Of a stretch of DNA of 64,000 bases, positions 44,805 to 52,818 are shown piece after piece. The position numbers and the translations under genes were made by a program. The notes beneath the pieces are model-generated. The model worked only from the letters and a program-made list of their open reading frames with translations. It ran no database searches and was not told the DNA's origin. The DNA is taken from positions 17,985-81,984 of the forward strand of contig DATAVK010000046.1 of the NCBI GenBank assembly GCA_036267755.1, given 5' to 3'. The stretch is from DATAVK01 sp036267755 (GTDB lineage: Bacteria; Actinomycetota; Actinomycetes; JAFAQI01). Within the stretch, counting starts at the first letter, position 1. Each line of letters begins with the position of its first letter.

Positions 44805-45547
44805 CGCGTGGTCCGCCGTTCGATCCGCTTCTCGGGATTCGGGACGTGCACGACGCGCTGCACGAAGATCCCCGGCGTGTGCACGGTCATCGGATCGATC
44901 TGCCCGGGCTCCAGCAACTCCTCTACCTCGGCGACCGTGATCCGGCCGGCCGCGGCGCACAGCGGGTTGAAGTTCTGCGCGCTCTTCTCATAGACCAGGT
45001 TGCCGTGCCGGTCGCCGTACCGCGCGTGCACCAGCGCGAAGTCGGTGCGAATCGCGAGCTCAAGCACGTACTGCCGCCCGTCGAACTCGCGGACCTCCTT
45101 CGGCTGCGAGGCCTCGCTCACCCCACCGTCGCCGTCGTACTGTCTCGGCAGACCGCCGTCGGCGACCTGCGTCCCGACGCCGGCGGGGGTGTAGAACGCC
45201 GGGATCCCGGCGCCGCCGGCTCGCAACCGCTCGGCGAGCGTGCCCTGCGGCACCAGCTCGACCTCAAGCTCGCCCGAGAGGAACTGCCGCTCGAACTCCT
45301 TGTTCTCCCCGACGTACGACCCGACCGTACGACGGATCCGCCTGGCGGCCAGCAGCATGCCGAGCCCCCACCCGTCGACGCCGCAGTTGTTGCTCACCGT
45401 CTCGAGCTCGCTCACGCCGGCGTCGAGCAGGGCTTCGATCAGCGCGGACGGGATGCCGCACAACCCAAAGCCCCCGACGGCCAGCGACGCGCCCGAGGCG
45501 ATGTCGGAGACCGCGTCCGCCGCGGACCCCACGACCTTGTCCATCAC
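44801..45547 (-). CDS. scoA: 3-oxoacid CoA-transferase subunit A
   Basis: 248 residues, the same length as M. tuberculosis ScoA. The glycine-rich CoA-site motif GGFGLCGIPSALIEAL (26-41) and NNCGVDGWGLGMLL are standard. GTG 45547 or ATG 45544 are both possible starts. It is translationally coupled to scoB by a 4-nt overlap and lies 60 bp after the CoA lyase gene, probably in the same transcript. Confidence 0.92.
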
Positions 45548-45607
45548 AGCCTCTGCTTCACGTCGTCGACGACAGTCCGGGCGTTGCCCGGGCTGCCACG
45601 ATAGGGC

Positions 45608-46429
45608 TCAGCCCGATGTCGGCTGCGCGCTGGGGTGGTCGAGGATGTGACGCGCCCGAGCGATCACGGGAGCGTCCACCATCTGGCCGTCGAGGGCGAA
45701 GACCCCGGCTTCGTGTACTGCCGCCTCGACCACGCGAGACGCCCAGGCGATGTCGGCTGCCGTCGGCGCGAAGGCGTCGATGACGGTCGCCACCTGGCCG
45801 GGGTGGATGCAGGCCTTGGCGGCGAACCCGACGGTGGCCGCGGCGACCGCCTCCGCCCGCAGCCCGCTCAGGTCCGCGATGTCGAGGTAGACCGAGTCCA
45901 CGGCGGCGCGACCGCACGAGCTGGCGGCCAGCAGCACCAGGCTCCGGGAGTGACGCGCGACGTCGGCGTACCCGCCGTCCGCGAGCCGGCTGGAGCGGCC
46001 ACCGATCGCCGCCACGAGATCCTCGGCGCCCCACATCATCGCGATGGTGTTGTCGGCCGCGGCGATCTCGCACGCGTTGAGGATGCCGAGCGGCGTCTCG
46101 CACAGCGCCACGACCGGGTGCGGAGCGAGCGACTCGACCTGCGCGCGCGACTCGGACTTGGCGAGCATGACCACGCGGAGGTCGGTGGCGTTCACAGTCT
46201 CGACGTCCGCAGCGTGCTCCGGTGTCCCGACCGCGCTGACCCGTACGACGGTGTGGGCGGGGTCGAGGCCGTGCGCCCGCACCGCGTCGCGCGCCGCCTC
46301 CTTGTTGTCCGCTCGGACGCCGTCCTCGAGGTCCAGGATCACCGCGGAGGCGACCGCGGCAGCCTTGCCGAACCGGTCCGGTCGGTCGGCGGGACAGAAC
46401 AGCAGAGCGGGCCCGAGGTCGAAGCTCAC
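45608..46429 (-). CDS. CitE-like CoA ester lyase (HpcH/HpaI family)
   Basis: 273 residues; TIM-barrel Mg-dependent lyase of CoA esters. Conserved pieces are LFCPADRPDRFGKA (CoA binding), ILDLEDGV (metal site), LCETPLGI (the metal-binding Glu) and MMWGAEDL. M. tuberculosis Rv2498c, the same length, is a (S)-citramalyl-CoA lyase in itaconate and leucine breakdown, and the neighbours here match that set. The GTG start overlaps the MaoC stop (GTGA). Confidence 0.88.
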   Translation of the reverse strand: MSFDLGPALLFCPADRPDRFGKAAAVASAVILDLEDGVRADNKEAARDAVRAHGLDPAHTVVRVSAVGTPEHAADVETVNATDLRVVMLAKSESRAQVESLAPHPVVALCETPLGILNACEIAAADNTIAMMWGAEDLVAAIGGRSSRLADGGYADVARHSRSLVLLAASSCGRAAVDSVYLDIADLSGLRAEAVAAATVGFAAKACIHPGQVATVIDAFAPTAADIAWASRVVEAAVHEAGVFALDGQMVDAPVIARARHILDHPSAQPTSG

Positions 46430-46902
46430 GTCGCCTCCTCAGGTTTGCGATGGACCAACGTCGCCCGCCGCGCGATGACGACATCGACGCCCTCCTGGTT
46501 GGCGCCGACATGCTCGAGCTCGACGACCCCCTGCCCCGGCCGGCTGTCCGACAGCCGCTTGTCGAGCACCGTCGTGCGCGCGAACAACGTGTCGCCGTGG
46601 AACATCGGCGCGGGAAAGCGGATGTCGCTGAAGCCGAGGTTCGCGACCAGGGTTCCCTGGGTGAGCTGCGCGACGGACAGCCCGACCAGTGTCGAGAGGG
46701 TGAACATGCCGTTCACCAGTGGTCGCTTGAACGGTGACGCGGCGGCGGCCACGGCATCCAGGTGTAGGGCCTGGGTGTTCATGGTCAAGGTGGTGAACAG
46801 CACATTGTCAGCCTCAGTGACCGTGCGCCCTGGCGTGTGGTCGTAGACGACGTCCAGCTCGAACTCCTCGAACCACAAGCCGCGTTGCACGATGTGCCTC
46901 AT
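46426..46902 (-). CDS. MaoC-like hydratase/dehydratase
   Basis: 158 residues, hot-dog fold. GLWFEEFELDVVYDHTPGRTVTEADNVLFT-type start, then FSDIRFPAPMFHGDTLFARTTVL, as in MaoC-domain enoyl-CoA hydratases. The M. tuberculosis counterpart next to Rv2498c is Rv2499c, proposed to hydrate itaconyl/mesaconyl-CoA. ATG 46902 follows a weak AGAGG. It is first in the minus-strand CoA operon. Confidence 0.85.
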   Translation of the reverse strand: MRHIVQRGLWFEEFELDVVYDHTPGRTVTEADNVLFTTLTMNTQALHLDAVAAAASPFKRPLVNGMFTLSTLVGLSVAQLTQGTLVANLGFSDIRFPAPMFHGDTLFARTTVLDKRLSDSRPGQGVVELEHVGANQEGVDVVIARRATLVHRKPEEAT

Positions 46903-46949
46903 GACGGCAAGCCTCTCGCACCGCGACCCGAGCCGGAGATGATGGGGCG

Positions 46950-47495
46950 GTGCGCGGTCCATTGTCAGCTGTTGCCCCCACCCCGGCCGAGATCGCGGCA
47001 GGGCTGCCGGGGGACGACATCGTGGCCGATGCCGACGTCGTGATGGATCGGGCTTTCATCGTGAACGCCCCGCCTGACGTGACGTGGCCCTGGTTGGCCC
47101 AGCTGGGAAAGCGGCGCGCCGGCTGGTACTTCCCGCGGTCGGTCGAGCGGTTCATCCCGCCGTCCCGACGCGGGCTGCGCTGGATCGATCCGGCGTTCCC
47201 GCCACTGCGCGTGGGTGATGTGATCCCGGACTGGGGCGGTCGTGACGCGAGCTTCGAGGTCGCCCTCATCGAGCCACCGGCGACCGTGGTCTACCGCTCA
47301 CGGCGTGGCAGGACGAACCTGACCTGGACGATCGTCCAGCGTCCAGTCGCCGCCGGAGCGACAAGGGTCCAGCTCCGGTTGCGGCTCGGTCCGGTGCGTC
47401 GGGTGTGGCTGGCCAACAGCGCGGGCGACCTGATCGACGGCCTCACGATCGTCGGGCTCGCCGCGGGCCTGCGCGAACGAGTGCGCGGCCGGTGA
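46950..47495 (+). CDS. SRPBCC-like protein
   Basis: 181 residues. VMDRAFIVNAPPDVTWPWLAQLGKRRAGWY is the START/polyketide-cyclase-like entry (first strand plus helix), followed by FEVALIEPPATVVYRS and TNLTWTIVQ strands. This is a helix-grip fold that binds hydrophobic ligands or acts as a toxin-like RatA relative. Ligand unknown. GTG start with GGAG about 11 nt before it. The stop overlaps the azlC start (GTGA). Confidence 0.72.
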   Translation: MRGPLSAVAPTPAEIAAGLPGDDIVADADVVMDRAFIVNAPPDVTWPWLAQLGKRRAGWYFPRSVERFIPPSRRGLRWIDPAFPPLRVGDVIPDWGGRDASFEVALIEPPATVVYRSRRGRTNLTWTIVQRPVAAGATRVQLRLRLGPVRRVWLANSAGDLIDGLTIVGLAAGLRERVRGR

Positions 47496-48214
47496 CGATC
47501 TCGGGTCGCGGCGAGCTCACTGACCAGCAACGGGCGGTACGCCGGCAGTCGTTGTCGGTCGCCGGCGCGACCAGCGTCTACGGCATCAGCCTCGGGGCGC
47601 TCGGTGTCTCCAGCGGGCTCACCGTGTGGCAGACCTGCCTCACCTCGCTGCTGCTGTTCAGCGGCGGGTCGCAGTTCGCGCTGGTCGGCGTCATCGGTGG
47701 TGGCGGCAGCGCAGCCTCGGCCATCGCGGCGTCATCGTTGTTGAGTGTTCGCAACGCTTTCTACGCCGTGCAGCTGAACGCGCTGCTGCGGCCGCGCGGT
47801 CTGCGGCGAGTCCCGGCCGCCCAGATCACTATCGACGAGTCGACGGCGGTCGCCGTCGCGCAGCCAGAGGTCGGGTTGGCGCGCCAGGGTTTCTGGACCA
47901 CCGGAGTCGCGATCTACGTCTGCTGGAACCTCATGACGTTGGTTGGTGCGCTGGCCGGTAATGCTCTCGGAAACCCGAAGAACTACGGGCTCGACGCCGC
48001 AGCGTCGGGTGCGTTCCTCGCCTTGCTATGGCCGCGGCTGAAGGATCGCCGTACCGTCGCCATGGCTATCGCTGCCGCACTGGTGGCGGCTGCGCTGGTG
48101 CCGGCAATCCCGGTCGGCCTGCCCGTCGTCGCGGCTGCCGGAGTCGCCATCCTGGTGGGCGCGACCGGTCCGCAGCCGATGCCCCCGGCCGTCGACGAGG
48201 AGGCAAGCTCATGA
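47492..48214 (+). CDS. azlC: AzlC family branched-chain amino acid exporter subunit
   Basis: 240 residues with about five to six membrane helices. SLGALGVSSGLTVWQTCLTSLLLFSGGSQFALVG and SLLSVRNAFYAVQL are family signatures. AzlC with AzlD exports branched-chain amino acids or analogues. GTG start in a 4-nt overlap with the preceding gene and an ATGA overlap with azlD. Confidence 0.92.
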   Translation: MTISGRGELTDQQRAVRRQSLSVAGATSVYGISLGALGVSSGLTVWQTCLTSLLLFSGGSQFALVGVIGGGGSAASAIAASSLLSVRNAFYAVQLNALLRPRGLRRVPAAQITIDESTAVAVAQPEVGLARQGFWTTGVAIYVCWNLMTLVGALAGNALGNPKNYGLDAAASGAFLALLWPRLKDRRTVAMAIAAALVAAALVPAIPVGLPVVAAAGVAILVGATGPQPMPPAVDEEASS

Positions 48215-48522
48215 CGGTGTGGACCGCCGTGCTGGTCTCCTCGGCAATCGCCTTCGGACTGAAGCTCGTCGGCTATCTGGTGCCTGCCCGCTGGACCCGG
48301 CATCCTCGAGTCGCTACGACGAGCGCACTGCTGCCGGCGTGCCTGCTCGCCGCGCTGGTCGTGGTCCAGACCTTCACCCAAGGGCATCACCTCACGCTCG
48401 ATGCCCGCGCGGTCGGCCTGGCCGCCGCCGCGGTGGCGCTGGTCCTGCGCGCTCCGTTCCTCGTCGTCGTCATCGTGGCTGCGGCAGCCGCTGCCGCCAC
48501 TCGCGCCCTCGGCTGGGGCTGA
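48211..48522 (+). CDS. azlD: AzlD family small subunit of branched-chain amino acid exporter
   Basis: 103 residues with four short membrane helices (VWTAVLVSSAIAFGLKLVGYL; ALLPACLLAALVVVQTF; AVGLAAAAVALVLRA; LVVVIVAAAAAAATRAL). Typical AzlD size and layout. Coupled to azlC by ATGA. Confidence 0.9.
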   Translation: MTVWTAVLVSSAIAFGLKLVGYLVPARWTRHPRVATTSALLPACLLAALVVVQTFTQGHHLTLDARAVGLAAAAVALVLRAPFLVVVIVAAAAAAATRALGWG

Positions 48523-48530
48523 GCCGCGAC

Positions 48531-49049
48531 ATGACTCGTCTGGCGGAGACCACCGAGCTCGACCGGCTGCGGGAGATCGAGCGGCTCGCCGGCGCGGCGT
48601 TCCGGGACCTGGGCATGGCGAGCATCGCGGACGACGAGCCGCCGTCGATCCAGACCCTCACCGGGTACGTCGCCGACGGTCGAGCCTGGGTGGCGACGTC
48701 ACCGGACGGGTTGGTGATCGGCTACCTGCTGCTCGACGTCATCGACGGTTGCGGCCACATCGAGCAGGTGTCGATCGATCCGTCATACCGAGGTCGTGGC
48801 GTCGGTCGTTCCCTCATCGATCACGCCGGCTCCTGGTCGGCCGGGCACGGGCTCACCGGCTTGACGCTGACCACGTTCGCCGACGTCCCGTGGAACGCGC
48901 CGTACTACGGGCGACTGGGTTTCCGGCGGCTTACCGACGACGAACTGACCCCCGGGTTGGTCGCAGTACGACGGCACGAGCGGGAACTCGGTCTCGACCG
49001 GTGGCCGCGCGTCGCCATGCGCCGCGAGCTCAATGTGTCCGGTAGCTAG
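48531..49049 (+). CDS. GNAT family N-acetyltransferase
   Basis: 172 residues. The acetyl-CoA pyrophosphate loop is SYRGRGVGRSLI (about 86-97), followed by GLTLTTFADVPWNAPYYGRLGFRRL, the classic GNAT beta-bulge and helix. Substrate unknown. It starts 8 nt after azlD and may modify an exported amino acid or analogue, but that is inference. Converges on the dehydrogenase gene. Confidence 0.9.
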   Translation: MTRLAETTELDRLREIERLAGAAFRDLGMASIADDEPPSIQTLTGYVADGRAWVATSPDGLVIGYLLLDVIDGCGHIEQVSIDPSYRGRGVGRSLIDHAGSWSAGHGLTGLTLTTFADVPWNAPYYGRLGFRRLTDDELTPGLVAVRRHERELGLDRWPRVAMRRELNVSGS

Positions 49050-49069
49050 GGCATAACTGGGGCCTGCTG

Positions 49070-50119
49070 CTATGGGATGACAAAGGTCTTGATGCTCCGG
49101 CGCTCGTCCATCGCGGCGTACCCGTCGGCGATGTCCGTGAGCGGGATGGTGAGGTCGAAGACAGCGCCGGGTCGTAGCGTTCCGGCCAGCGTCTCGGCGA
49201 GGAGCTCGGGGAGATAGGCCCGGACCGGCGCGATCCCCCCTCCGACCGTGATGTTGTCGCTGAACATCTGGGCCACCGACAGCTCGGGCCCGCCCGCCGG
49301 CACTCCGACGAAGCCGATCCGGCCTCCCGGACGCACCGTCGCCATCGCCTGGTCCATCGACTCCTTGGTGCCGACGCACTCCAGCACCGAGTCCGCACCG
49401 ATACCGCCGAGCAGTTCCTTGACCACGGCCGCTCCTTCGGCACCGCGCTCGACCACGATGTCGGTCGCGCCGAAGTCCCGGGCGAGCTGCTGACGGTCGG
49501 CGTGCCGTGACATCGCGATGATGCGCTCGGCGCCCAGCCGTCGCGCGGCGAGCACTCCGCACAGGCCGACGGCGCCATCTCCCACCACGGCGACCCTCCG
49601 CCCAGGCCCGACACCTGCCGACACCGCGGCGTGGTGGCCGGTCGCCATGACGTCGGTCAAGGTCAGCAGGTCGGGCAGCTGGTCAGCGTCGGGCATCTCC
49701 GGTGTGGCAACCAGCGTGCCGTCCGCCCACGGGATCCGCGACGCCTCGCCCTGGGCCGCGTCGACGTCGAAGCCGAACTCGTCCGGCGTGCCCCAGTACG
49801 CGTGGTGCAGGCACGACGTCGTGATCCCGTTGCGGCAGTGGACGCAGGTGTTGTCGCTCATCGCAAACGGGATGATGACGAAGTCGCCGGGCTTGACCGT
49901 GACGACCTCGCCACCGACCTCCTCGACGACACCGACCATCTCGTGTCCGGTACGTCGGGGTGAGTCCGGCGTTCGCACTCCTCGGTAGGCCCATAGGTCG
50001 GAGCCGCAGACGCAGGTCGCGGTGGTCCGGACGACAGCGTCGGTGGGACGGCAGATCCGGGCGTCCGGGACCTCCTCGACCCGGATGTCACCGGGTGCGT
50101 GAATCAGCGTGGCCTTCAT
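49070..50119 (-). CDS. Zinc-dependent alcohol dehydrogenase family protein (MDR)
   Basis: 349 residues. Catalytic-zinc residues are in CVCGSDLWAYRG and GHEMVGVVEE. The nucleotide-binding fingerprint is VGDGAVGLCGVLAARRLGA. The structural-zinc loop is incomplete: CVHC and a later C are kept, but the full four-cysteine set is not. The product probably oxidises an alcohol or polyol with NAD(P). ATG overlaps the stop of the deacylase gene (ATGA), so it is the last gene of the amidase-deacylase-dehydrogenase operon. Confidence 0.9.
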   Translation of the reverse strand: MKATLIHAPGDIRVEEVPDARICRPTDAVVRTTATCVCGSDLWAYRGVRTPDSPRRTGHEMVGVVEEVGGEVVTVKPGDFVIIPFAMSDNTCVHCRNGITTSCLHHAYWGTPDEFGFDVDAAQGEASRIPWADGTLVATPEMPDADQLPDLLTLTDVMATGHHAAVSAGVGPGRRVAVVGDGAVGLCGVLAARRLGAERIIAMSRHADRQQLARDFGATDIVVERGAEGAAVVKELLGGIGADSVLECVGTKESMDQAMATVRPGGRIGFVGVPAGGPELSVAQMFSDNITVGGGIAPVRAYLPELLAETLAGTLRPGAVFDLTIPLTDIADGYAAMDERRSIKTFVIP

Positions 50120-51057
50120 GCGGTGGCCGCCAGCTCCGCAGCGGGGGCGCCGAGGCCGAGCAGTAGTCCGTCCTCGAGCACGGCGGGCGATGTGGTGATG
50201 AACATCGGGATGCCCGTGGCCGGGGCGTGGATCGACTCGAGCACCTCGCCACCATCGATCGTGCTCACGGTGCCGAGCAGCTCGCCGGCCTTCACGTGCT
50301 GGCCCACCTCGACGGTGGGTTCCCACCAGCCGCCCGACGCGCAACGCAGCCACAGGAACCGGTCGAGGAAGACCGGCTCCGGCACGGGGAGCGTCGACGG
50401 GAGCATCTCGAGCGTGGCCAGCAGTCCCTCGAGTCCGCGGCGGTGCGCGGCGACTGCCTCGGGTGTGACCAGGCCGCAGCCGCCGGCCTCGGCGATGATC
50501 GCGGGTACGCCGATGGACGCAGCGGCGGAGCTGCTGTCGCCGGACACCGCGGCCTCGGGGCCGGCGTCCTGCCGGATCACGTAGCCCACGCCGTAGGCCA
50601 CGGCCAGCTCGCGTGCCTTGGCCTCCTGGGGGCCGGCGTTGTACAGCGTGAAGGGTTCGAGGGCCTCGACCTGGTCACCGGCGTGCATGTCGACGAAGGC
50701 GTCGGAGCCGGTGATGAGCTGGGTGAAGACGTCGTACGCCAACCGTTCCGCGAGGCTGCCCTCCGGGTCGCCGGGGAAACATCGGTTGAGGTTCTTGCCG
50801 TCATCCGGCACCACGAAAGGCGTCCGGGTCCAGAACGACGGGAGGTTCAGCACCGGCACCGCGACGATGCTCCCGGACAGCTGCTCCGGGTCGACTCCGC
50901 GGACGAAGCCACGCAAGCCGGCCATCGAGGAGTATTCACAGCCGTGGACCCCCGCGATAACGGTGAGGCGTGGCCCGGGCCGGGCGCCGGTCACCTGGAT
51001 CGCGGGTACGGCGAGTCCGGCGAGCTCGAGCGTAAGGCTGGTCGTTGCGGCGGTCAT
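50116..51057 (-). CDS. AstE/aspartoacylase-family zinc deacylase
   Basis: 313 residues. Zinc ligands are H38 and E41 (GVHGCEY) and H125 (DMHAGD), the pattern of succinylglutamate desuccinylase/aspartoacylase carboxypeptidase-like enzymes. A C-terminal beta domain carries VEVGQHVKAGELLG, similar to DoeB-type N-acyl-amino-acid deacetylases. It should remove an acyl group from an N-acyl amino acid. Coupled by 4-nt overlaps to the amidase before it and the dehydrogenase after it. Confidence 0.88.
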   Translation of the reverse strand: MTAATTSLTLELAGLAVPAIQVTGARPGPRLTVIAGVHGCEYSSMAGLRGFVRGVDPEQLSGSIVAVPVLNLPSFWTRTPFVVPDDGKNLNRCFPGDPEGSLAERLAYDVFTQLITGSDAFVDMHAGDQVEALEPFTLYNAGPQEAKARELAVAYGVGYVIRQDAGPEAAVSGDSSSAAASIGVPAIIAEAGGCGLVTPEAVAAHRRGLEGLLATLEMLPSTLPVPEPVFLDRFLWLRCASGGWWEPTVEVGQHVKAGELLGTVSTIDGGEVLESIHAPATGIPMFITTSPAVLEDGLLLGLGAPAAELAATA

Positions 51058-52691
51058 CGCCGTCCTTCCGTCGTGAGGGGTGTGACAGGGTCGGCGGCCG
51101 CCCGGGCACCGAGGATGTCCTCGACCCGGGCGGCGACCGTGAGCAGATGCGCGTCGGCGCCGCGCGGCGCCGCCAGCTGGATCCCGAGCGGGAGCTGACC
51201 GACCGAGACCGGGATCGGCAGCGAGACGGCCGGGTGGCCGGTCAGGTTGTAGGGGCCCACGAACCGGGACTCAGCCTTGTCGTCCAGGCCGAACGCCGGG
51301 TCGACCGCGGGCGCGCAGTACCCGACCGTCGGGCCGACCAGCGCGTCGAGCCCGGCGAGGGTCTGGTCGATCTCCGCGGTCAGCTGGCAGGCCCGCTCGT
51401 GGGCCAGTTCCAGCTCCTGGGGTCGCTGTTCTGCGCCGATCGCCAGCAGACTGCGGGTGCCGGCGGCGTACCTGCTGATGTCCCGGTCACGATGCACGAG
51501 GTGGCCCTCGTAGCTCGCGATGACGACGAGGGTTTCCTCGAGCTCGACTAGTCGCGTGCACCAGGCCGGGTCGACCGGCCGGAGCTCGATGCCGGCCGTG
51601 GCGAGGGCGTCGAGCGCATCACTCATCGCGCGGCGTGCGGCCGGGGTGACCGACGCGTCATCGAACTGCGCCGTGAGCACCCCGAGAGTCAGGGTCGGGG
51701 CCGACGCAGTTGCGGAGCCGGCGAGCGACGGGCGGTCGCCGAGCACGGCCAACAGCGCCGCCGCGCTCGAGACGCTGTCCGCGAGGACACCGACGTGGTC
51801 GAGTGACGGGGACAGCGGAAAGACGCCCTCGGTCGGGATCAGCCGGTACGTCGGCTTGACCCCGACGGTCCCGCAGTACGCCGCCGGGATGCGGACCGAG
51901 CCGCCGGTGTCTGTTCCCACAGCCATCGAGCACGCGCCCGACGCCACGACGGCGGCGGAGCCGCCGGACGAGCCTCCGGACGTGACGGCGGGGTCGCGAG
52001 GGTTTCGTGTGTTGCCGACGTCGGGGTGCGCGAACCCGGCCGCGTACTCCAGGCACTGCGTGGTCGCGACAATCTCGGCACCTGCCTCGCGCAACCGTCG
52101 GACGAGCAGTGCATCGTCACGGGCCGGTGCCGGGTCGGCGGCCGGTGACCCGCACAGCGTGGGGACCCCGCGGACCGCCACGATGTCTTTGACGGCAACC
52201 GCCCGTCCCGCCAGCGGACCCGCCGGCGCGCGTGACGGGACGGGGATGGTCCGCACCAACGCGTTGAGCGGTCTCGCCAGTCGCTCGAGCCGTTCCTGGA
52301 CGGCGAGCAGCTCGAGCGTGGCCGGTTCGCGGCTGCGTTCGCCTCGACGGACCGCCTGCCAGATCTCGACAAGAGCAGACAAGGCTGGGCCGCCTGACTC
52401 GGCGAGCTCGACCAGCCGCGCGCTCGGTACGACGGGCGTCTGCATTGAGTGCAGCGCCTGGTCCACGATGTCTCCGTCCACGAGCTCGTCGCGCGCCTCG
52501 TCGTCGCCTGCAGCCGCGTCGAGCGTCTCGCGGACCACCGCGTCGATCGCGGGTCGGTAACGCGCGTCGAAGGCAGCCTCGGCGAACGTGAGTCCACCGA
52601 GCGCGCTGGCGGCAAGAGCCGCCGTCACGGCGCAGCGGAGCTGCCGGGACTCGCCGGATGCCACCTCGAGCTGGCCGACACGGGACTGCAC
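51054..52691 (-). CDS. Amidase signature family hydrolase with N-terminal extension
   Basis: 545 residues. The catalytic triad is K168 (AVKDIV), cis-Ser S241 (TSGGSSGGSAA) and nucleophile S265 (TDTGGSVRIPA). The spacing of 73 and 24 is close to FAAH. Residues 1-140 precede the amidase core and look like an added helical domain, beginning GQLEVASGESRQL and containing a long acidic stretch. GTG 52691 sits 7 nt after a TAGCGT -10 and has no ribosome-binding site. It is first in its operon and divergent from the transporter. The amide substrate is unknown. Confidence 0.9.
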   Translation of the reverse strand: MQSRVGQLEVASGESRQLRCAVTAALAASALGGLTFAEAAFDARYRPAIDAVVRETLDAAAGDDEARDELVDGDIVDQALHSMQTPVVPSARLVELAESGGPALSALVEIWQAVRRGERSREPATLELLAVQERLERLARPLNALVRTIPVPSRAPAGPLAGRAVAVKDIVAVRGVPTLCGSPAADPAPARDDALLVRRLREAGAEIVATTQCLEYAAGFAHPDVGNTRNPRDPAVTSGGSSGGSAAVVASGACSMAVGTDTGGSVRIPAAYCGTVGVKPTYRLIPTEGVFPLSPSLDHVGVLADSVSSAAALLAVLGDRPSLAGSATASAPTLTLGVLTAQFDDASVTPAARRAMSDALDALATAGIELRPVDPAWCTRLVELEETLVVIASYEGHLVHRDRDISRYAAGTRSLLAIGAEQRPQELELAHERACQLTAEIDQTLAGLDALVGPTVGYCAPAVDPAFGLDDKAESRFVGPYNLTGHPAVSLPIPVSVGQLPLGIQLAAPRGADAHLLTVAARVEDILGARAAADPVTPLTTEGRR

Positions 52692-52698
52692 GAACGGG

Positions 52699-52704
52699 AC
52701 GCTA
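52699..52704 (-). promoter_or_regulatory. -10 of a leaderless amidase promoter
   Basis: Minus-strand TAGCGT ends 7 nt before GTG 52691 with no ribosome-binding site between. Confidence 0.45.
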
Positions 52705-52759
52705 GAGCATGGGAGGCGCTCTCGGCGAGGCGTGACTCATAAACGTTACACAACAGGTC

Positions 52760-52804
52760 TTGACACGGAAGTCCTTTAGGCAAAGGTTTGCGTAACGCTC
52801 AAAC
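52760..52804 (+). promoter_or_regulatory. Promoter and candidate LacI-type operators of the transporter operon
   Basis: A consensus -35 TTGACA lies at 52760-52765; the -10 is not clear. Two imperfect palindromes follow: CCTTT-AGGC-AAAGG (52773-52786) and GTTTGCGTAACGCTCAAAC (52786-52804). The second would cover the -10/+1 region. The LacI-family gene at 60151 in this operon is the obvious candidate to bind here. Confidence 0.45.
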
Positions 52805-52818
52805 TCGTTGGAGGAACT

